Source of the DNA: Flavobacterium lacus
Lineage (GTDB): Bacteria > Bacteroidota > Bacteroidia > Flavobacteriales > Flavobacteriaceae
Length of the DNA: 64,000 nucleotides
Assembly (NCBI RefSeq): GCF_003268815.1
Contig: NZ_QLSV01000009.1
Span: 1-64,000 of the forward strand
Direction: 5' to 3'
A program made the translations under genes and the position numbers. Numbering within the stretch: the first letter of the stretch is position 1; every line of letters starts with the position of its first letter. The notes beneath the pieces are model-generated. The model ran no database searches. It was not told the origin of the DNA and worked only from the letters and a program-made list of their open reading frames with translations. Shown here piece by piece: positions 23,805 through 33,686 of this stretch.

Positions 23805-24877
23805 AACCATTTTTTACGTCTGAAATAAAAGATCATTGCTAATACAATAACAAACATAACTCCCAATGTGATGAAATAGCCATTGGGAGCTTTTAATTCC
23901 GGGATGTTTTCAAAATTCATTCCATAAACCCCTACAATAAAAGTGAGCGGAATAAACACGACAGACACAATTGTGAGCGTTTTCATAATCTCATTCATGC
24001 GATGACTCTGAGCTGAGAAATAAAAACTCGAAGCACTTTCAAGCGAATTAATATCATAATCTACTTGATCTAAAAGCTCTAAACTTTTTTGATGTAATCG
24101 TGAGAAAAAGGAATAATTTGATTTTTCAATACCATTAAAATCATTATCATCTTGCATCGATTTTAAATTGAAAAGCGAATCTTTGAGCGGAATAATCGAT
24201 CGTTTTAAATAGTTTAAATCTTCACTGCATTTTTCAATGCGAACCAAAACATCTTGACTTTCATTTACTTTTGCTTCAATTTGAAGCAATTCGATAATGT
24301 CTTCATACTTTTCTATGGTGATGTAGAAGTTTTCCATCACAGCATCCAACATTAGATACAGCAAAAAATCGTTTTTCTTTTTGCAGACCAGTCCGGTATT
24401 GGTTTTAATCCGCTCTCTAATGTGTGTAAAAAAATCACCTCTTTTTTCCTGAAAAGAGATGAGTAGATTATCTTTTAAAAGAAAACTAATCTGTTCTACC
24501 CGTACATTCGCATCCCCCTTTTCTGGTAAGATAGATTTAATACTGAAAAATAAAGCATTTTCCAATTCTTCCATTCGCGTACGTTTGGCCACGTTTAAAA
24601 CATCTCCGGCGATGTATACGTCAATTCCAATGGTTTCAACAATGCGTTTAATTAGCTCCCCATCGTGTAAACCATGAACATTCAACCATTTAACATCTTC
24701 AGAAGTTAGTAATTCATCAATCTCTACTTTATCTAAACTCAGGTTTTTTGTTTCGGTATACGATTCAGAATTATAGACAAACAACTGCATTTCAATCGGT
24801 TGATCTTTGTGTTGTCCGGTATATTCAAAATGGTTCGGCTGTATTCGTCTCCCTTTTTTATATTTTAATCGTTTCAC
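23801..24877 (-). CDS. corA: Magnesium/cobalt transporter CorA
   Basis: Protein of 358 residues. A long cytoplasmic alpha/beta and helical domain (about 25-290) is followed by two membrane segments (about 298-318 and 330-350). Between them lies the signature YGMNFENIPEL with the GMN selectivity motif. It is a pentameric channel for Mg2+ (also Co2+) in the inner membrane. Length fits the family. The C-terminus ends in a basic tail (FRRKKWF), as usual. It is convergent with the lipoprotein gene (4-bp overlap) and divergent from hutI. Confidence 0.95.
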   Translation of the reverse strand: MKRLKYKKGRRIQPNHFEYTGQHKDQPIEMQLFVYNSESYTETKNLSLDKVEIDELLTSEDVKWLNVHGLHDGELIKRIVETIGIDVYIAGDVLNVAKRTRMEELENALFFSIKSILPEKGDANVRVEQISFLLKDNLLISFQEKRGDFFTHIRERIKTNTGLVCKKKNDFLLYLMLDAVMENFYITIEKYEDIIELLQIEAKVNESQDVLVRIEKCSEDLNYLKRSIIPLKDSLFNLKSMQDDNDFNGIEKSNYSFFSRLHQKSLELLDQVDYDINSLESASSFYFSAQSHRMNEIMKTLTIVSVVFIPLTFIVGVYGMNFENIPELKAPNGYFITLGVMFVIVLAMIFYFRRKKWF

Positions 24878-24945
24878 GGTATTATTTTTTATAAAAATAA
24901 GCGATTTAATTTTTTCATTCTATTTTTACAGAAAATATTTTTATC

Positions 24946-26181
24946 ATGCAGACACTCATCATTCATATCAAAGAACTTATTCAAATCAGGGAAATTGGAA
25001 TCCAAAAAGTTTCCGGAAGCGAAATGGCCGATTTACCACTATTAAAAAATGCTTTTTTATTGATTGAAAATAATTTGATAGCCGATTTTGGTTTGATGAA
25101 CGATTGCCCTACTCTACCCGATGCAAAAGTTATCGATGCCACCGAAAAAGTGGTTTTACCCACTTGGTGCGATAGCCACACCCATTTGGTGTATGCCGGC
25201 AATCGTGTGCAAGAATTTGTAGACCGAATTAATGGATTGAGTTACAAAGAAATTGCCAATCGCGGTGGTGGAATTCTGAATTCGGCTCAACAACTCAATG
25301 AAACGGATGAAAATGAAATTTATGAACAATCGAAAGTTCGCCTAGAAGAAGTGATGAAATTGGGAACCGGAGCCATCGAAATCAAATCCGGATATGGTTT
25401 AACAGTGGAAGGCGAAATAAAAATGCTACGTGTAATTAAACGTTTGGCAGAAAATTACCCTATCAAAATAAAAGCTACTTTTTTAGGAGCTCATGCTTTT
25501 CCGAAAGAATTCAAAGAAAATCATTCCGGTTATATTGAGTTGATTATCAATGAAATGTTGCCTAAAATTGCTGAAGAAAATTTAGCCGATTATATTGACG
25601 CCTTTTTAGAAACCGGTTATTTTACCGTAGAAGAAACCGAACGAATTATGGAAGCCGGAAAAAAATACGGTTTAATTTCTAAAATTCATGTCAATCAGTT
25701 CACAGCTATCAACGGTATTGCTGCTTGCGTCAAGCACAATGCCTTAACGGTTGATCACTTAGAAATAGTGACTGAGGAAGACATTGAAGTGCTTAAAAAC
25801 ACTGAAACGATGCCGGTTGCATTACCTTCGTGCAGTTATTTCATTAGTATTCCGTATACTCCAGCCAGAAAAATGATAGCAGCCGGATTGCCATTGGCAT
25901 TAGCAACCGACTATAACCCGGGAACAACACCTTCTGGCAATATGAACTTTGTGGTAGCAACCGCTTGCATCAAAATGAAAATGACTCCCGAAGAAGCTAT
26001 TAATGCAGCAACCATTAACGGAGCCTATGCGATGGGAATCTCAGCTACGCACGGAAGCATTACCAAAGGTAAAAAAGCCAACTTAATTATTACCAAACCA
26101 ATTCATTCGTTCTATCAATTGCCGTATGAATTTGGTAGTAATTTGATTGATGAGGTTATTATTGAAGGGAAAACAGTTTAA
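24946..26181 (+). CDS. hutI: Imidazolonepropionase
   Basis: Protein of 411 residues of the amidohydrolase superfamily. The metal motif is DSHTH (H78 and H80). Further metal or substrate sites are FLGAHAFP, KIHVNQF, DHLEI and ATDYNPGTTPSG. It opens the ring of 4-imidazolone-5-propanoate to N-formimidoyl-glutamate, the third step of histidine breakdown, in the cytoplasm. Length and motifs are typical. The partner formimidoylglutamase hutG lies at 27329-28369 in the same direction, separated by an opposite-strand gene. Histidase and urocanase are not in the window. Confidence 0.95.
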   Translation: MQTLIIHIKELIQIREIGIQKVSGSEMADLPLLKNAFLLIENNLIADFGLMNDCPTLPDAKVIDATEKVVLPTWCDSHTHLVYAGNRVQEFVDRINGLSYKEIANRGGGILNSAQQLNETDENEIYEQSKVRLEEVMKLGTGAIEIKSGYGLTVEGEIKMLRVIKRLAENYPIKIKATFLGAHAFPKEFKENHSGYIELIINEMLPKIAEENLADYIDAFLETGYFTVEETERIMEAGKKYGLISKIHVNQFTAINGIAACVKHNALTVDHLEIVTEEDIEVLKNTETMPVALPSCSYFISIPYTPARKMIAAGLPLALATDYNPGTTPSGNMNFVVATACIKMKMTPEEAINAATINGAYAMGISATHGSITKGKKANLIITKPIHSFYQLPYEFGSNLIDEVIIEGKTV

Positions 26182-26198
26182 TTTAATTTTTAATTTAA

Positions 26199-26277
26199 AA
26201 CCAGTAAGAAATTAAGGTTCATTAAGTAATAAATCGTGTATTCAAAAATCCTTACTATTCTTAATTTCTTACTGGTT
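26199..26277. repeat. Element with perfect 18-bp inverted ends downstream of hutI
   Basis: AACCAGTAAGAAATTAAG (26199-26216) is the exact inverted complement of CTTAATTTCTTACTGGTT (26260-26277), with a 43-bp centre. The total is 79 bp. It looks like a small non-autonomous hairpin element rather than a terminator: the arms are long and no T-run follows. A separate terminator lies at 26287-26314. Confidence 0.9.
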
Positions 26278-26286
26278 AACAAAAAA

Positions 26287-26314
26287 AAAGGAGCAACATT
26301 GCATTGCTCCTTTT
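26287..26314. terminator. Bidirectional terminator between hutI and the coiled-coil gene
   Basis: GGAGCAA (26290-26296) and TTGCTCC (26304-26310) form a stem with a run of A before and TTTT after, so it can work for both convergent genes. Confidence 0.8.
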
Positions 26315-26334
26315 ATATTCTATTAAATTAATTC

Positions 26335-27222
26335 TTATTTCAAAGAGAAACTTGTTTTTCCAACTAATTCGCCTTTGTCAAAAATGTTAACAAAGTAAGT
26401 GCCTTTCTCAAAGTTTTCTCCCGGTAAGTTTTCAGAAACATTTACAGTACTGTTTTCATATTGAACCGTTGAAATAAAACTATACGTTAACGATTGATCG
26501 CCAAACTCAATTAGCTTTTTCTCACCTAACACATTATTTTTACTGTCAATGACTTGAATGTAATACGATTTGTCACCGGATTTAGCCACTCTATTTTCAG
26601 CAATGGTAAAGTTGATTTTTAAAATATCTGCTCTGCTTGCTCTTTCTGTTGCTACTTCTTTTCCGGAATTTTTCACTTTATAGGCTCCGGTTTTTAAATT
26701 CAAGATAGAAAGTTTAGATGCTTTTTCAACAGTTTTAGATAATTCTTCGTTTTGACCTGATAATACTTGATTGTACTGTTGTGCCTCAACTAAAATAGTT
26801 TTGGTACTGTCAATTTCAGTAGATAGATCTTGATTTAATTTCTTCAACGCATCATTTTCTTGAATCAAGGAATTCATTTTCGCTTGCAACTGTTGAACTT
26901 GCGTTTTGTATTTACTCATGGCTGCAACATCTCCTTTCGCTCTCTTAACCTCTTCCATCAATTTAACTACTTTATCACGCTCTGCAATTAACTCTTCAGA
27001 CATCGAAGTGTTTTCTGCAATAGCCGCATCGTAAGTTGTTTTTAATTGAGCTAATTCTGCCAAAGCAGTTTCTTTTTCTGTAGATACAGAAGATAATTCC
27101 GTTTCTACTTTTTTAGCATCTGAACTCATTTTAAACATATAGCCCAAACTAGCTACCAGTAAAAGTGATAATATTAAAATTATCGCTTTCAGTTTTGAAT
27201 TGTTGTTGTCTTGGTTTTCCAT
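26335..27222 (-). CDS. Membrane-anchored coiled-coil protein
   Basis: Protein of 295 residues. One membrane segment (about 11-30) is followed by a long heptad-rich coiled coil (about 32-170, with many E, K, L and Q) and a C-terminal beta domain (about 175-295) that ends VGKTSFSLK. The topology predicts a short cytoplasmic tail and a periplasmic rod with a small globular head. I recognise no named family; similar proteins are annotated as hypothetical in flavobacteria. It lies between hutI and hutG on the opposite strand. TAACTTTG on the minus strand (27250-27243) is a -7 box 20 bp before the start. Confidence 0.75.
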   Translation of the reverse strand: MENQDNNNSKLKAIILILSLLLVASLGYMFKMSSDAKKVETELSSVSTEKETALAELAQLKTTYDAAIAENTSMSEELIAERDKVVKLMEEVKRAKGDVAAMSKYKTQVQQLQAKMNSLIQENDALKKLNQDLSTEIDSTKTILVEAQQYNQVLSGQNEELSKTVEKASKLSILNLKTGAYKVKNSGKEVATERASRADILKINFTIAENRVAKSGDKSYYIQVIDSKNNVLGEKKLIEFGDQSLTYSFISTVQYENSTVNVSENLPGENFEKGTYFVNIFDKGELVGKTSFSLK

Positions 27223-27303
27223 TGTTAAGTTGATTTTACAGCAAAGTTAAATTTATTTTAGATTCGTTTTGCATTACGATAACGTTATTTTGCATAAAAA
27301 TAG

Positions 27304-27311
27304 TATTTTTG
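27304..27311 (+). promoter_or_regulatory. -7 element of hutG
   Basis: TATTTTTG fits TAnnTTTG and lies 17 bp before the chosen ATG at 27329. No clear -33 box is seen. Confidence 0.45.
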
Positions 27312-27328
27312 AATGCAATTATTTTTTT

Positions 27329-28369
27329 ATGGAAAATCTGGTTCCGTTTACCTCCATTGATTTGGGAAAAATTACCCATCACAGAAGTGGTGAAATAAAA
27401 TTTGGCGAAAAAATGCTCACAATTCCAAAAGGAGTTGATTCGGTAGCGTTTTTAACTGAAAGCAAAGCCAAATTTGTTTTATTCGGAATTCCGGAAGACA
27501 TTGGCGTTCGAGCCAATTTTGGTCGACCCGGTGCGGCTTCGGCATGGGAAAGTGCCATCAAAAGCATTGCCAACATTCAACACAACCGTTTTTGCAAAGG
27601 AAGTCAACTTTTGATTTTAGGCTCTTTGGATATGAAAAATGATATGAAAATTGCCGAAAATCTAGATTTTCATAACGTAGACGATCGAAAGACTTTTTCC
27701 ACTTTAGTTGAAAAAATTGATAAAGAAGTTTCACATATCATATTTACTATTGTAAAAGCGGGTAAAATCCCAATTATTATTGGTGGCGGACATAACAATG
27801 CCTATGGAAATATTAAAGGAACCGCATTAGCAAAAGGAAAACCTATCAATGCAGTAAACCTAGACGCTCATTCCGATTTTAGAATTCTGGAAGGACGACA
27901 CAGCGGCAACGGATTTTCGTATGCTTTTGATGAAGGTTTCTTAAAGAAGTATTTTATTTATGGTTTACACGAAAGTTATACTTCTAAAAATGTTTTACTT
28001 CAATTAAAAGATTTAGAAGACAGAGTTCGTTTTAATACCTATGATGAAATTGCCATTCGAAAAGTAAAAAACTTTGAACAAGAACTCAATCAAGCACTTA
28101 CATTTATTAAAAATGATTTTTTTGGGATAGAAATCGATTTAGATTCACTGCCTAATATTGCCAGTAGTGCCATGACGCCAAGCGGATTCTCGGTTGAACA
28201 AACCCGTCAATTTATCCATCATTTTGGGCAGCACGCTCATGCGGCTTACTTACATATCTGCGAAGGTGCTCCCGATTTATGCGATGAAAAAAATCCGCAA
28301 TTAATTGGCAAATTAATTGGTTATTTAATCACGGATTTTATGAAGGCGAAAAGTGTGTTGGAGGTTTAA
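27329..28369 (+). CDS. hutG: Formimidoylglutamase
   Basis: Protein of 346 residues from the ATG at 27329; an in-frame ATG at 27269 would begin upstream of the -7 box and is rejected. It is an arginase-superfamily enzyme with manganese ligands in GGGHNNAYGN (His), NLDAHSDFR (D-x-H-x-D) and EIDLDSLP (D-x-D). It hydrolyses N-formimidoyl-glutamate to glutamate and formamide, the last step of histidine use. The family also contains arginase and agmatinase, but length, sequence and the nearby hutI fix the role well. Confidence 0.9.
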   Translation: MENLVPFTSIDLGKITHHRSGEIKFGEKMLTIPKGVDSVAFLTESKAKFVLFGIPEDIGVRANFGRPGAASAWESAIKSIANIQHNRFCKGSQLLILGSLDMKNDMKIAENLDFHNVDDRKTFSTLVEKIDKEVSHIIFTIVKAGKIPIIIGGGHNNAYGNIKGTALAKGKPINAVNLDAHSDFRILEGRHSGNGFSYAFDEGFLKKYFIYGLHESYTSKNVLLQLKDLEDRVRFNTYDEIAIRKVKNFEQELNQALTFIKNDFFGIEIDLDSLPNIASSAMTPSGFSVEQTRQFIHHFGQHAHAAYLHICEGAPDLCDEKNPQLIGKLIGYLITDFMKAKSVLEV

Positions 28370-28723
28370 AAATTGATTTTAAATTTGACAAGATATTTCC
28401 ATAACGTAAAGAGTGGTTTTTCCGAGGGCTCCGTATCCGAATGAGGTATAGCAACGAAACGCGATTTTTTGCAAAGGTGTCTGCTGGGCTTCACATTTTC
28501 AAATAATTGACTATCAACCCACTAAAACAAGGGTTGAAAGACCGAAAAGGATGAGAATTGAACTAAGAGGCTATTTTTCATCATTAGAAAATTTTTGTGG
28601 CGTTGAAAGAGAAAAATAGAATTATAAGAAAAATTGATAAGGTTTAGTACAACCTTGTGAACTTTCGCAAGATTTCAAATCATCAAGAGATTGGAAACGA
28701 AATAAAATAAGCATAACATAAAA
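28370..28723. other. 354-bp gap without a recognised gene
   Basis: I see no convincing ORF on either strand. Small hairpins are present, for example CTTGTGA-ACTT-TCGCAAG near 28652-28669. The G+C-richer stretch around 28420-28500 (CCGAGGGCTCCG...) stands out from its AT-rich surroundings and could be a small RNA or a gene remnant, but I cannot assign it. Confidence 0.4.
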
Positions 28724-29104
28724 ATGGGATTATTTTCAGCCTTATTAGGCAACGCAGGAGCAGTGAGTCAGGACGAATTACTTAAAAAATACGGTCAACT
28801 CCTCACCGACTCCGAAGAAATTGAATTGGGTTTTAAGCTTATCCGTGATACATTTATCTTTACCAACAAACGGTTGATTTTTGTTGAAGTTCAGGGAATT
28901 ACCGGCAGCAAAACCGAATATAAATCGATCACCTACAAAAGCATTACCCGGTTTAGTGTAGAAACCGCCGGAACATTTGACTTGGAAGCAGAACTAAAAA
29001 TTTGGGTTTCCAGCGAAGCACAGCCAAGCATTAGAAAACAATTTAATAAATCGGTCAATGTGTATGAGGTACAAAAAGTACTCGCGCACCATGTGTTGAA
29101 GTAA
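28724..29104 (+). CDS. PH-domain protein (bacterial PH, DUF1696 type)
   Basis: Protein of 126 residues forming a single bacterial PH-like domain. The pattern EEIELGFKLIRDTFIFTNKR, then LIFVEVQGITGSKTEYKSI and a final amphipathic helix (VYEVQKVLAHHVL) is typical. Such proteins are small cytoplasmic oligomers of unknown role; ligand binding has not been established for most. It has no signal peptide. It is a single gene with a 354-bp leader gap before it and 137 bp behind it. Confidence 0.88.
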   Translation: MGLFSALLGNAGAVSQDELLKKYGQLLTDSEEIELGFKLIRDTFIFTNKRLIFVEVQGITGSKTEYKSITYKSITRFSVETAGTFDLEAELKIWVSSEAQPSIRKQFNKSVNVYEVQKVLAHHVLK

Positions 29105-29211
29105 ATCTAAGTACACCAAAGAAATTTTCTGTTTTTTTTATTTAAAGGAGATTTTTTTTGTTTAGAATGGAAAATTTTTGAACAACTTTCTGATTTTAAA
29201 GCGAAAAAGAC

Positions 29212-29219
29212 TACTTTTG
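29212..29219 (+). promoter_or_regulatory. -7 element of the delta-60 repeat gene
   Basis: TACTTTTG fits TAnnTTTG. TCTG lies 19 bp upstream (29189-29192) as a near match to the -33 TTTG. The start codon at 29242 is 22 bp downstream. Confidence 0.55.
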
Positions 29220-29241
29220 GCAAATTTTAATTTAAAATTCA

Positions 29242-31932
29242 ATGAACAAAAATTACTTTTTCGTAATTGCTTTTTTAAGCTTTATCATGAGCCACGCTCA
29301 ACAAGCCGGTGATTTGGATACCGCTTTTGGTACCAACGGTATCGTAAAAACTAATTTGTGGAATGCCTCCTCTAACGTAAAAGGTCACGTGGTGCTCTCG
29401 GATGGAAAAACGATAGTAGCCGGAGAAATAGACAATGGAATCAACCCTAGGGGTTTTGTGATGCGGTTATTAGCCAATGGCGATATTGATACCGCTTTTG
29501 GTGACCAAGGAAGAGCCGTTCACCCTTTTATCAATGGAATTAATGTGGTGAAAGTGCAAGCAGACGGTAAAATTTTAGTTGGAAGTTCATATAACAACGA
29601 TATTGCCATTGCCCGTTATTTAGCCAATGGTACCTTAGACACCGGTTTTGCCTTTGACGGAACGTATTACAATACAACCACCGATGAAAACTCTTTTCCT
29701 TCACACAAAGTGATTGACATGGAGCTTCAATCGGACAATAAAATTGTGGGGTTAACTACTTCTTACATCGCAAATGAAAATAAAATTCGTTTGTTCCGCT
29801 TGAACGCCAACGGTATTTTAGATAACACTTTAAACGTAAACGACAGTTTTGGAGAAACAGATTTTCCGGTAGCCTTAAGTATTCAAACAGATGGTCGTTT
29901 GCTTATCAATGGTTATTATTACAATGGTTCCAATCCTTCTGTGTTTATCGCACGTTATAATTCAAACGGAGCCATTGATACGACCTTTAACTCAAATGGT
30001 AGAAGAACGTTTACAATTACAAACACCACAGCGGTAACTGTCACTGATTTATTATTACAAACGGATGGAAAAATTCTATTAAGCGGAAAATATTTTTCTA
30101 ACGCCGATGCCTTATTTATAATTCGTTTGAACGCGAACGGAACGTTCGATACTACATTTAGTGGTGATGGATTTCAAGGAGCTTCGATTGATGTGAATTT
30201 TAGTAGCTCGGGTAAAATTGCCTTGCAATCTGACGGAAAGATCATTCAAATGGATTCTTTTTACAACAACACAACAGATAACGAAGACATGTTATTGGTG
30301 CGTTACACAGCTAACGGCGACTTAGATAACACTTTTTTTAATGGAAGTGCAGGTTTTACATTAGCTTTCAATAGTTTCAATGACCGAGTTGGCTTTATGA
30401 GCATTACCAACAACAAATTGTTTATTTCCGGAAATGCTGAGACTACCGTGGTTGATAACAATATGGCGTTTGGACGTTACAATTTAAATACATTCACAGC
30501 CGATACTACATTTGGAACAAATGGGTTAAAACAATTGAATGTTGCCTTTCCAACGTATGAAGAAGTCATTCAATCCGTAGTTCAATCCGATAACAAAGTA
30601 GTAGTATTAACGAAAATATATGTCAACAATTTGTTTTTTAACGGACTTCAACGTTTCAATGAAAACGGAAGCTTAGATACGACTTTTGGTGCGAACGGAA
30701 AACTGGCGTTAGGTTTTTATTTTACTGAGTTTAATGCTTTGGCTGTAGATAATGCTAATAATATAATAATCTACGGTTATCAATCCTTATCCAGCGGATT
30801 CGTTTTACGCATTACTCCGGCAGGAGCATTTGATACCACTTTTGGTAATCAAGGGATTACCTATTTTGAAAATGATATAGACTTTCTTCCGAGAATCAAT
30901 TCCATTAAAATAGCACCGAACAACAAAATTATTTTAGGCGGTGGAAATGTAGTGAACAACATCATTGATTATCTGTTGATTCGTATGAATGCGAATGGTA
31001 CTATTGATACCACTTTTGGCGACAATGGAATTAGCTTAGTAGGATTAAACAATGTCTCTGAAATCATTACCGATTTAGAAGTTTTGAGTGACGGAAAAAT
31101 TGTAGCCGTTGGAAGAACCAATGAAAATTTTGCGAATGATTTTCAAGCCGTGATTATGAAATTCAACTCGGTTGGTTTACTCGACCCTGCCTTTAACGGA
31201 AATGGAAAATACTTGACTGAAAGACCGGTTGACTTTTTTATGAAAGGTGATATTGCCGTTCAAAACAATGGCAAACTATTGGTAACGTTTGAATCGTTAT
31301 TTGACAGTTTCCTACTTTATCGCTTAAATGCCAATGGTACACTTGATACTAACTTTGGTTCAAGTGGTGTAGTAACTACCTCAATCAATGGGGAAGATTA
31401 TTCTGCTCAATTGCATTATAATACGGTGAACCAAAACATCACTTTAATTGGTACTACATTGGATGAAGAGGGAGGGAAATTTGCCTTAACCCGTTATGAC
31501 ACTGATGGAAACATGGACTTTTCTTTTGGTAATAACGGTGTGGTGATTACCGATAGTGGTTCTTCTTCACAAGTAATTTCTGCTGCTGCTACCAACAACG
31601 GAAAATTAGTTGTAAGCGGATGGATGTATAATGAAGTAACGATGGATTATGACCAAATTATGGCAAAATACTATTTGGAAGAATCATTGAGTTTGACTGA
31701 ACAGGTGTTATCGTCCATTCAAGTATACCCAAATCCGGTGGCAGAAACATTGTATGTACGTTTAAAAAATGAAGTAACTGCAGAAAACTATACGGTTACA
31801 GACATGACCGGAAAAGTAGTTTTAAATGGTAAATTATCTGTCGAACAAGGTATACCGGTCTCCGCTTTGTCCCAAGGCATTTATCTAATCGCCCTTGATG
31901 ATTTTGCACCGATTCGATTTGTAAAACAGTAA
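29242..31932 (+). CDS. Type IX secreted protein built of delta-60 repeats
   Basis: Protein of 896 residues. A signal peptide (1-19, ...FIMSHAQ) is followed by about fourteen delta-60 repeats, each with words such as DGKILLSGKY, IIRLNANGTFDTTF and GxNG, filling residues 22-810. Delta-60 repeats form propeller- or fibre-like folds. The last 80 residues are a type A sorting domain (VYPNPVAETLYV ... GIYLIALDD), so the protein is exported by the type IX system and cut or attached at the surface. Ligand is unknown. The gene has its own promoter and a strong terminator. The repeats invite length changes by recombination. Confidence 0.92.
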   Translation: MNKNYFFVIAFLSFIMSHAQQAGDLDTAFGTNGIVKTNLWNASSNVKGHVVLSDGKTIVAGEIDNGINPRGFVMRLLANGDIDTAFGDQGRAVHPFINGINVVKVQADGKILVGSSYNNDIAIARYLANGTLDTGFAFDGTYYNTTTDENSFPSHKVIDMELQSDNKIVGLTTSYIANENKIRLFRLNANGILDNTLNVNDSFGETDFPVALSIQTDGRLLINGYYYNGSNPSVFIARYNSNGAIDTTFNSNGRRTFTITNTTAVTVTDLLLQTDGKILLSGKYFSNADALFIIRLNANGTFDTTFSGDGFQGASIDVNFSSSGKIALQSDGKIIQMDSFYNNTTDNEDMLLVRYTANGDLDNTFFNGSAGFTLAFNSFNDRVGFMSITNNKLFISGNAETTVVDNNMAFGRYNLNTFTADTTFGTNGLKQLNVAFPTYEEVIQSVVQSDNKVVVLTKIYVNNLFFNGLQRFNENGSLDTTFGANGKLALGFYFTEFNALAVDNANNIIIYGYQSLSSGFVLRITPAGAFDTTFGNQGITYFENDIDFLPRINSIKIAPNNKIILGGGNVVNNIIDYLLIRMNANGTIDTTFGDNGISLVGLNNVSEIITDLEVLSDGKIVAVGRTNENFANDFQAVIMKFNSVGLLDPAFNGNGKYLTERPVDFFMKGDIAVQNNGKLLVTFESLFDSFLLYRLNANGTLDTNFGSSGVVTTSINGEDYSAQLHYNTVNQNITLIGTTLDEEGGKFALTRYDTDGNMDFSFGNNGVVITDSGSSSQVISAAATNNGKLVVSGWMYNEVTMDYDQIMAKYYLEESLSLTEQVLSSIQVYPNPVAETLYVRLKNEVTAENYTVTDMTGKVVLNGKLSVEQGIPVSALSQGIYLIALDDFAPIRFVKQ

Positions 31933-31948
31933 TTCTGACTAAATATTA

Positions 31949-31983
31949 AAAAGCGGCTTGACTCTACTCAAGCCGCTTTTTTT
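31949..31983 (+). terminator. Strong intrinsic terminator after the delta-60 gene
   Basis: AAAGCGGCTTGA and TCAAGCCGCTTT form a perfect 12-bp stem around CTCTAC and are followed by TTTTT. Confidence 0.92.
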
Positions 31984-32119
31984 AATTGTAATTGCAACCA
32001 AAACCTTCATTATTGAAGAAAATTTTAGAGGTTTTTTATAGTGCTTTAAATCGCATAGCTCCTTTTTGTTTTCAACAATAGGGAATCTATTAATCATATT
32101 TTTTTGCTTAAAAACTTAC

Positions 32120-32150
32120 TTTTAGAAGTCACCGTCAATTCCTATCTTTG
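32120..32150 (+). promoter_or_regulatory. Promoter of peptidase T gene
   Basis: TTTT (32120-32123), 19 bp, then TATCTTTG (32143-32150): near-ideal spacing for the Bacteroidota promoter. The start codon at 32196 is 45 bp downstream. Confidence 0.65.
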
Positions 32151-32195
32151 TGCATTAGTACTTTATATTTTCTTAATTTTACACAAACACATTTT

Positions 32196-33437
32196 ATGCA
32201 ACATATTATCGACCGATTCATCAGCTATGTAACGATTGACACCGAATCTGATCCCAATTCTGAAACTACTCCAAGTTCTAAAAAACAATTAGTACTAGCC
32301 CAAAATCTAGTCAACGAACTCGAAGCCATCGGCATGGATGACGTGACGATGGACGAAAAAGGCTATATCATGGCAACGTTACCCGGCAATGTAGAACACG
32401 AAGTTCCGGTGATTGGCTTTATTTCGCATTACGATACTACTCCCGATTTTACAGGAGCAAATGTAAAACCACAAATTATTGAAAACTATAATGGTAAAGA
32501 CATCGTGCTGAATGCCGAACAAAACATTGTGCTCTCTCCCTCCTATTTTAAAGATTTATTACAATACAAAGGGCAAACTATAATCACCACGGATGGCACT
32601 ACTCTTTTGGGAGCCGATGACAAAGCCGGAATTACCGAAATTGTCACGGCAATGGAATTTCTAATTAAGAATCCCGAGATCAAACACGGGAAAATTCGAG
32701 TTAGTTTTACTCCCGATGAAGAAATTGGTCGTGGTGCTCATCATTTTGATGTTGAAAAATTTGGAGCCGATTGGGCTTATACCATGGATGGTAGCCAACT
32801 TGGTGAATTGGAATATGAAAATTTTAATGCTGCCGGAGCAAAAATTACCTTTAAAGGAAAAAGCGTTCATCCAGGTTATGCCAAAGGAAAAATGATTAAT
32901 TCAATGCTTTTAGCGTCAAAATTCATTTCTAAATTACCTAAAAAAGAAGTTCCAGAAGAAACCAAAGGGTATGAAGGATTTTTTCACGTAACCGGAATCA
33001 CGGGAAGCATTGAAGAAAGTACCGTTTCTTTGATTGTTCGCGACCATGACAAAAAACTATTCAAAAAAAGAAAAGAGTTTTTACATGATTTAACCGCTAA
33101 ATTCAATAAAAAATTTAAAAAGCAATTTGGGGAAGATATTGCCATTATTGAAATTAAAGACCAATATTACAATATGAAAGAAAAGGTAGAACCGGTTTTT
33201 CATATTGTAAAAATTGCCGAAAAAGCAATGAAGCAATTAGGCATAAAACCACTAATCAAACCTATTCGTGGCGGAACAGATGGTTGCCAACTTTCGTACA
33301 AAGGTTTGCCATGTCCGAATATTTTTGCGGGCGGACATAATTTTCATGGAAAATATGAATATGTTCCGGTGGAAAGTATGCAAAAAGCAGTGGAAGTGAT
33401 TGTGAAAATTGCAGAATTAACTGCGGAGAAGAAATAA
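32196..33437 (+). CDS. pepT: Peptidase T (tripeptidase)
   Basis: Protein of 413 residues from the ATG at 32196 ([12 protein letters not shown]); the in-frame ATG at 32148 overlaps the promoter -7 box and is rejected. It is an M20 zinc peptidase. Visible sites are ISHYDTTPD (metal His and Asp), [11 protein letters not shown] (bridging Asp), [10 protein letters not shown] (catalytic and metal Glu) and [13 protein letters not shown] (C-terminal metal His). It removes the N-terminal residue of tripeptides in the cytoplasm. Length matches the family. Confidence 0.94.
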   Translation: MQHIIDRFISYVTIDTESDPNSETTPSSKKQLVLAQNLVNELEAIGMDDVTMDEKGYIMATLPGNVEHEVPVIGFISHYDTTPDFTGANVKPQIIENYNGKDIVLNAEQNIVLSPSYFKDLLQYKGQTIITTDGTTLLGADDKAGITEIVTAMEFLIKNPEIKHGKIRVSFTPDEEIGRGAHHFDVEKFGADWAYTMDGSQLGELEYENFNAAGAKITFKGKSVHPGYAKGKMINSMLLASKFISKLPKKEVPEETKGYEGFFHVTGITGSIEESTVSLIVRDHDKKLFKKRKEFLHDLTAKFNKKFKKQFGEDIAIIEIKDQYYNMKEKVEPVFHIVKIAEKAMKQLGIKPLIKPIRGGTDGCQLSYKGLPCPNIFAGGHNFHGKYEYVPVESMQKAVEVIVKIAELTAEKK

Positions 33438-33622
33438 GATTTATACTTACATATTGCCGCTGATTTGTTGATATAAAAAATCTGCGAATCAGTGGCTATT
33501 TTTTTGCTACGGATTTACTTTGTCTGTTCGCTTTGCTCGGGTCACAAATTATCATGGATTATATTTTTTAACTGGCCGCTGATGCACTGATTTTGTTATT
33601 AACCGCAGAGTCTTTGATTTTA

Positions 33623-33666
33623 AGAAAAAAAAATAAAACCGATGCTTTTGGCAAACATCGGTTTAA
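33623..33666 (-). terminator. Intrinsic terminator after yajC
   Basis: On the minus strand AAACCGATG and CATCGGTTT pair around an 11-base loop and are followed by TATTTTTTTTT. It closes the nusB-DUF1573-yajC transcript. Confidence 0.85.
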
Positions 33667-33686
33667 ATGATAAGTATCGAAAATAA

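Noticed and set aside
33456..33600. GCCGCTGAT words between pepT and yajC as a mobile element
   Set aside because: Two or three diverged words with weak inverted pairing (GCCGCTGATT/AATCAGTGGC) are present, but no clear borders; too little to call.
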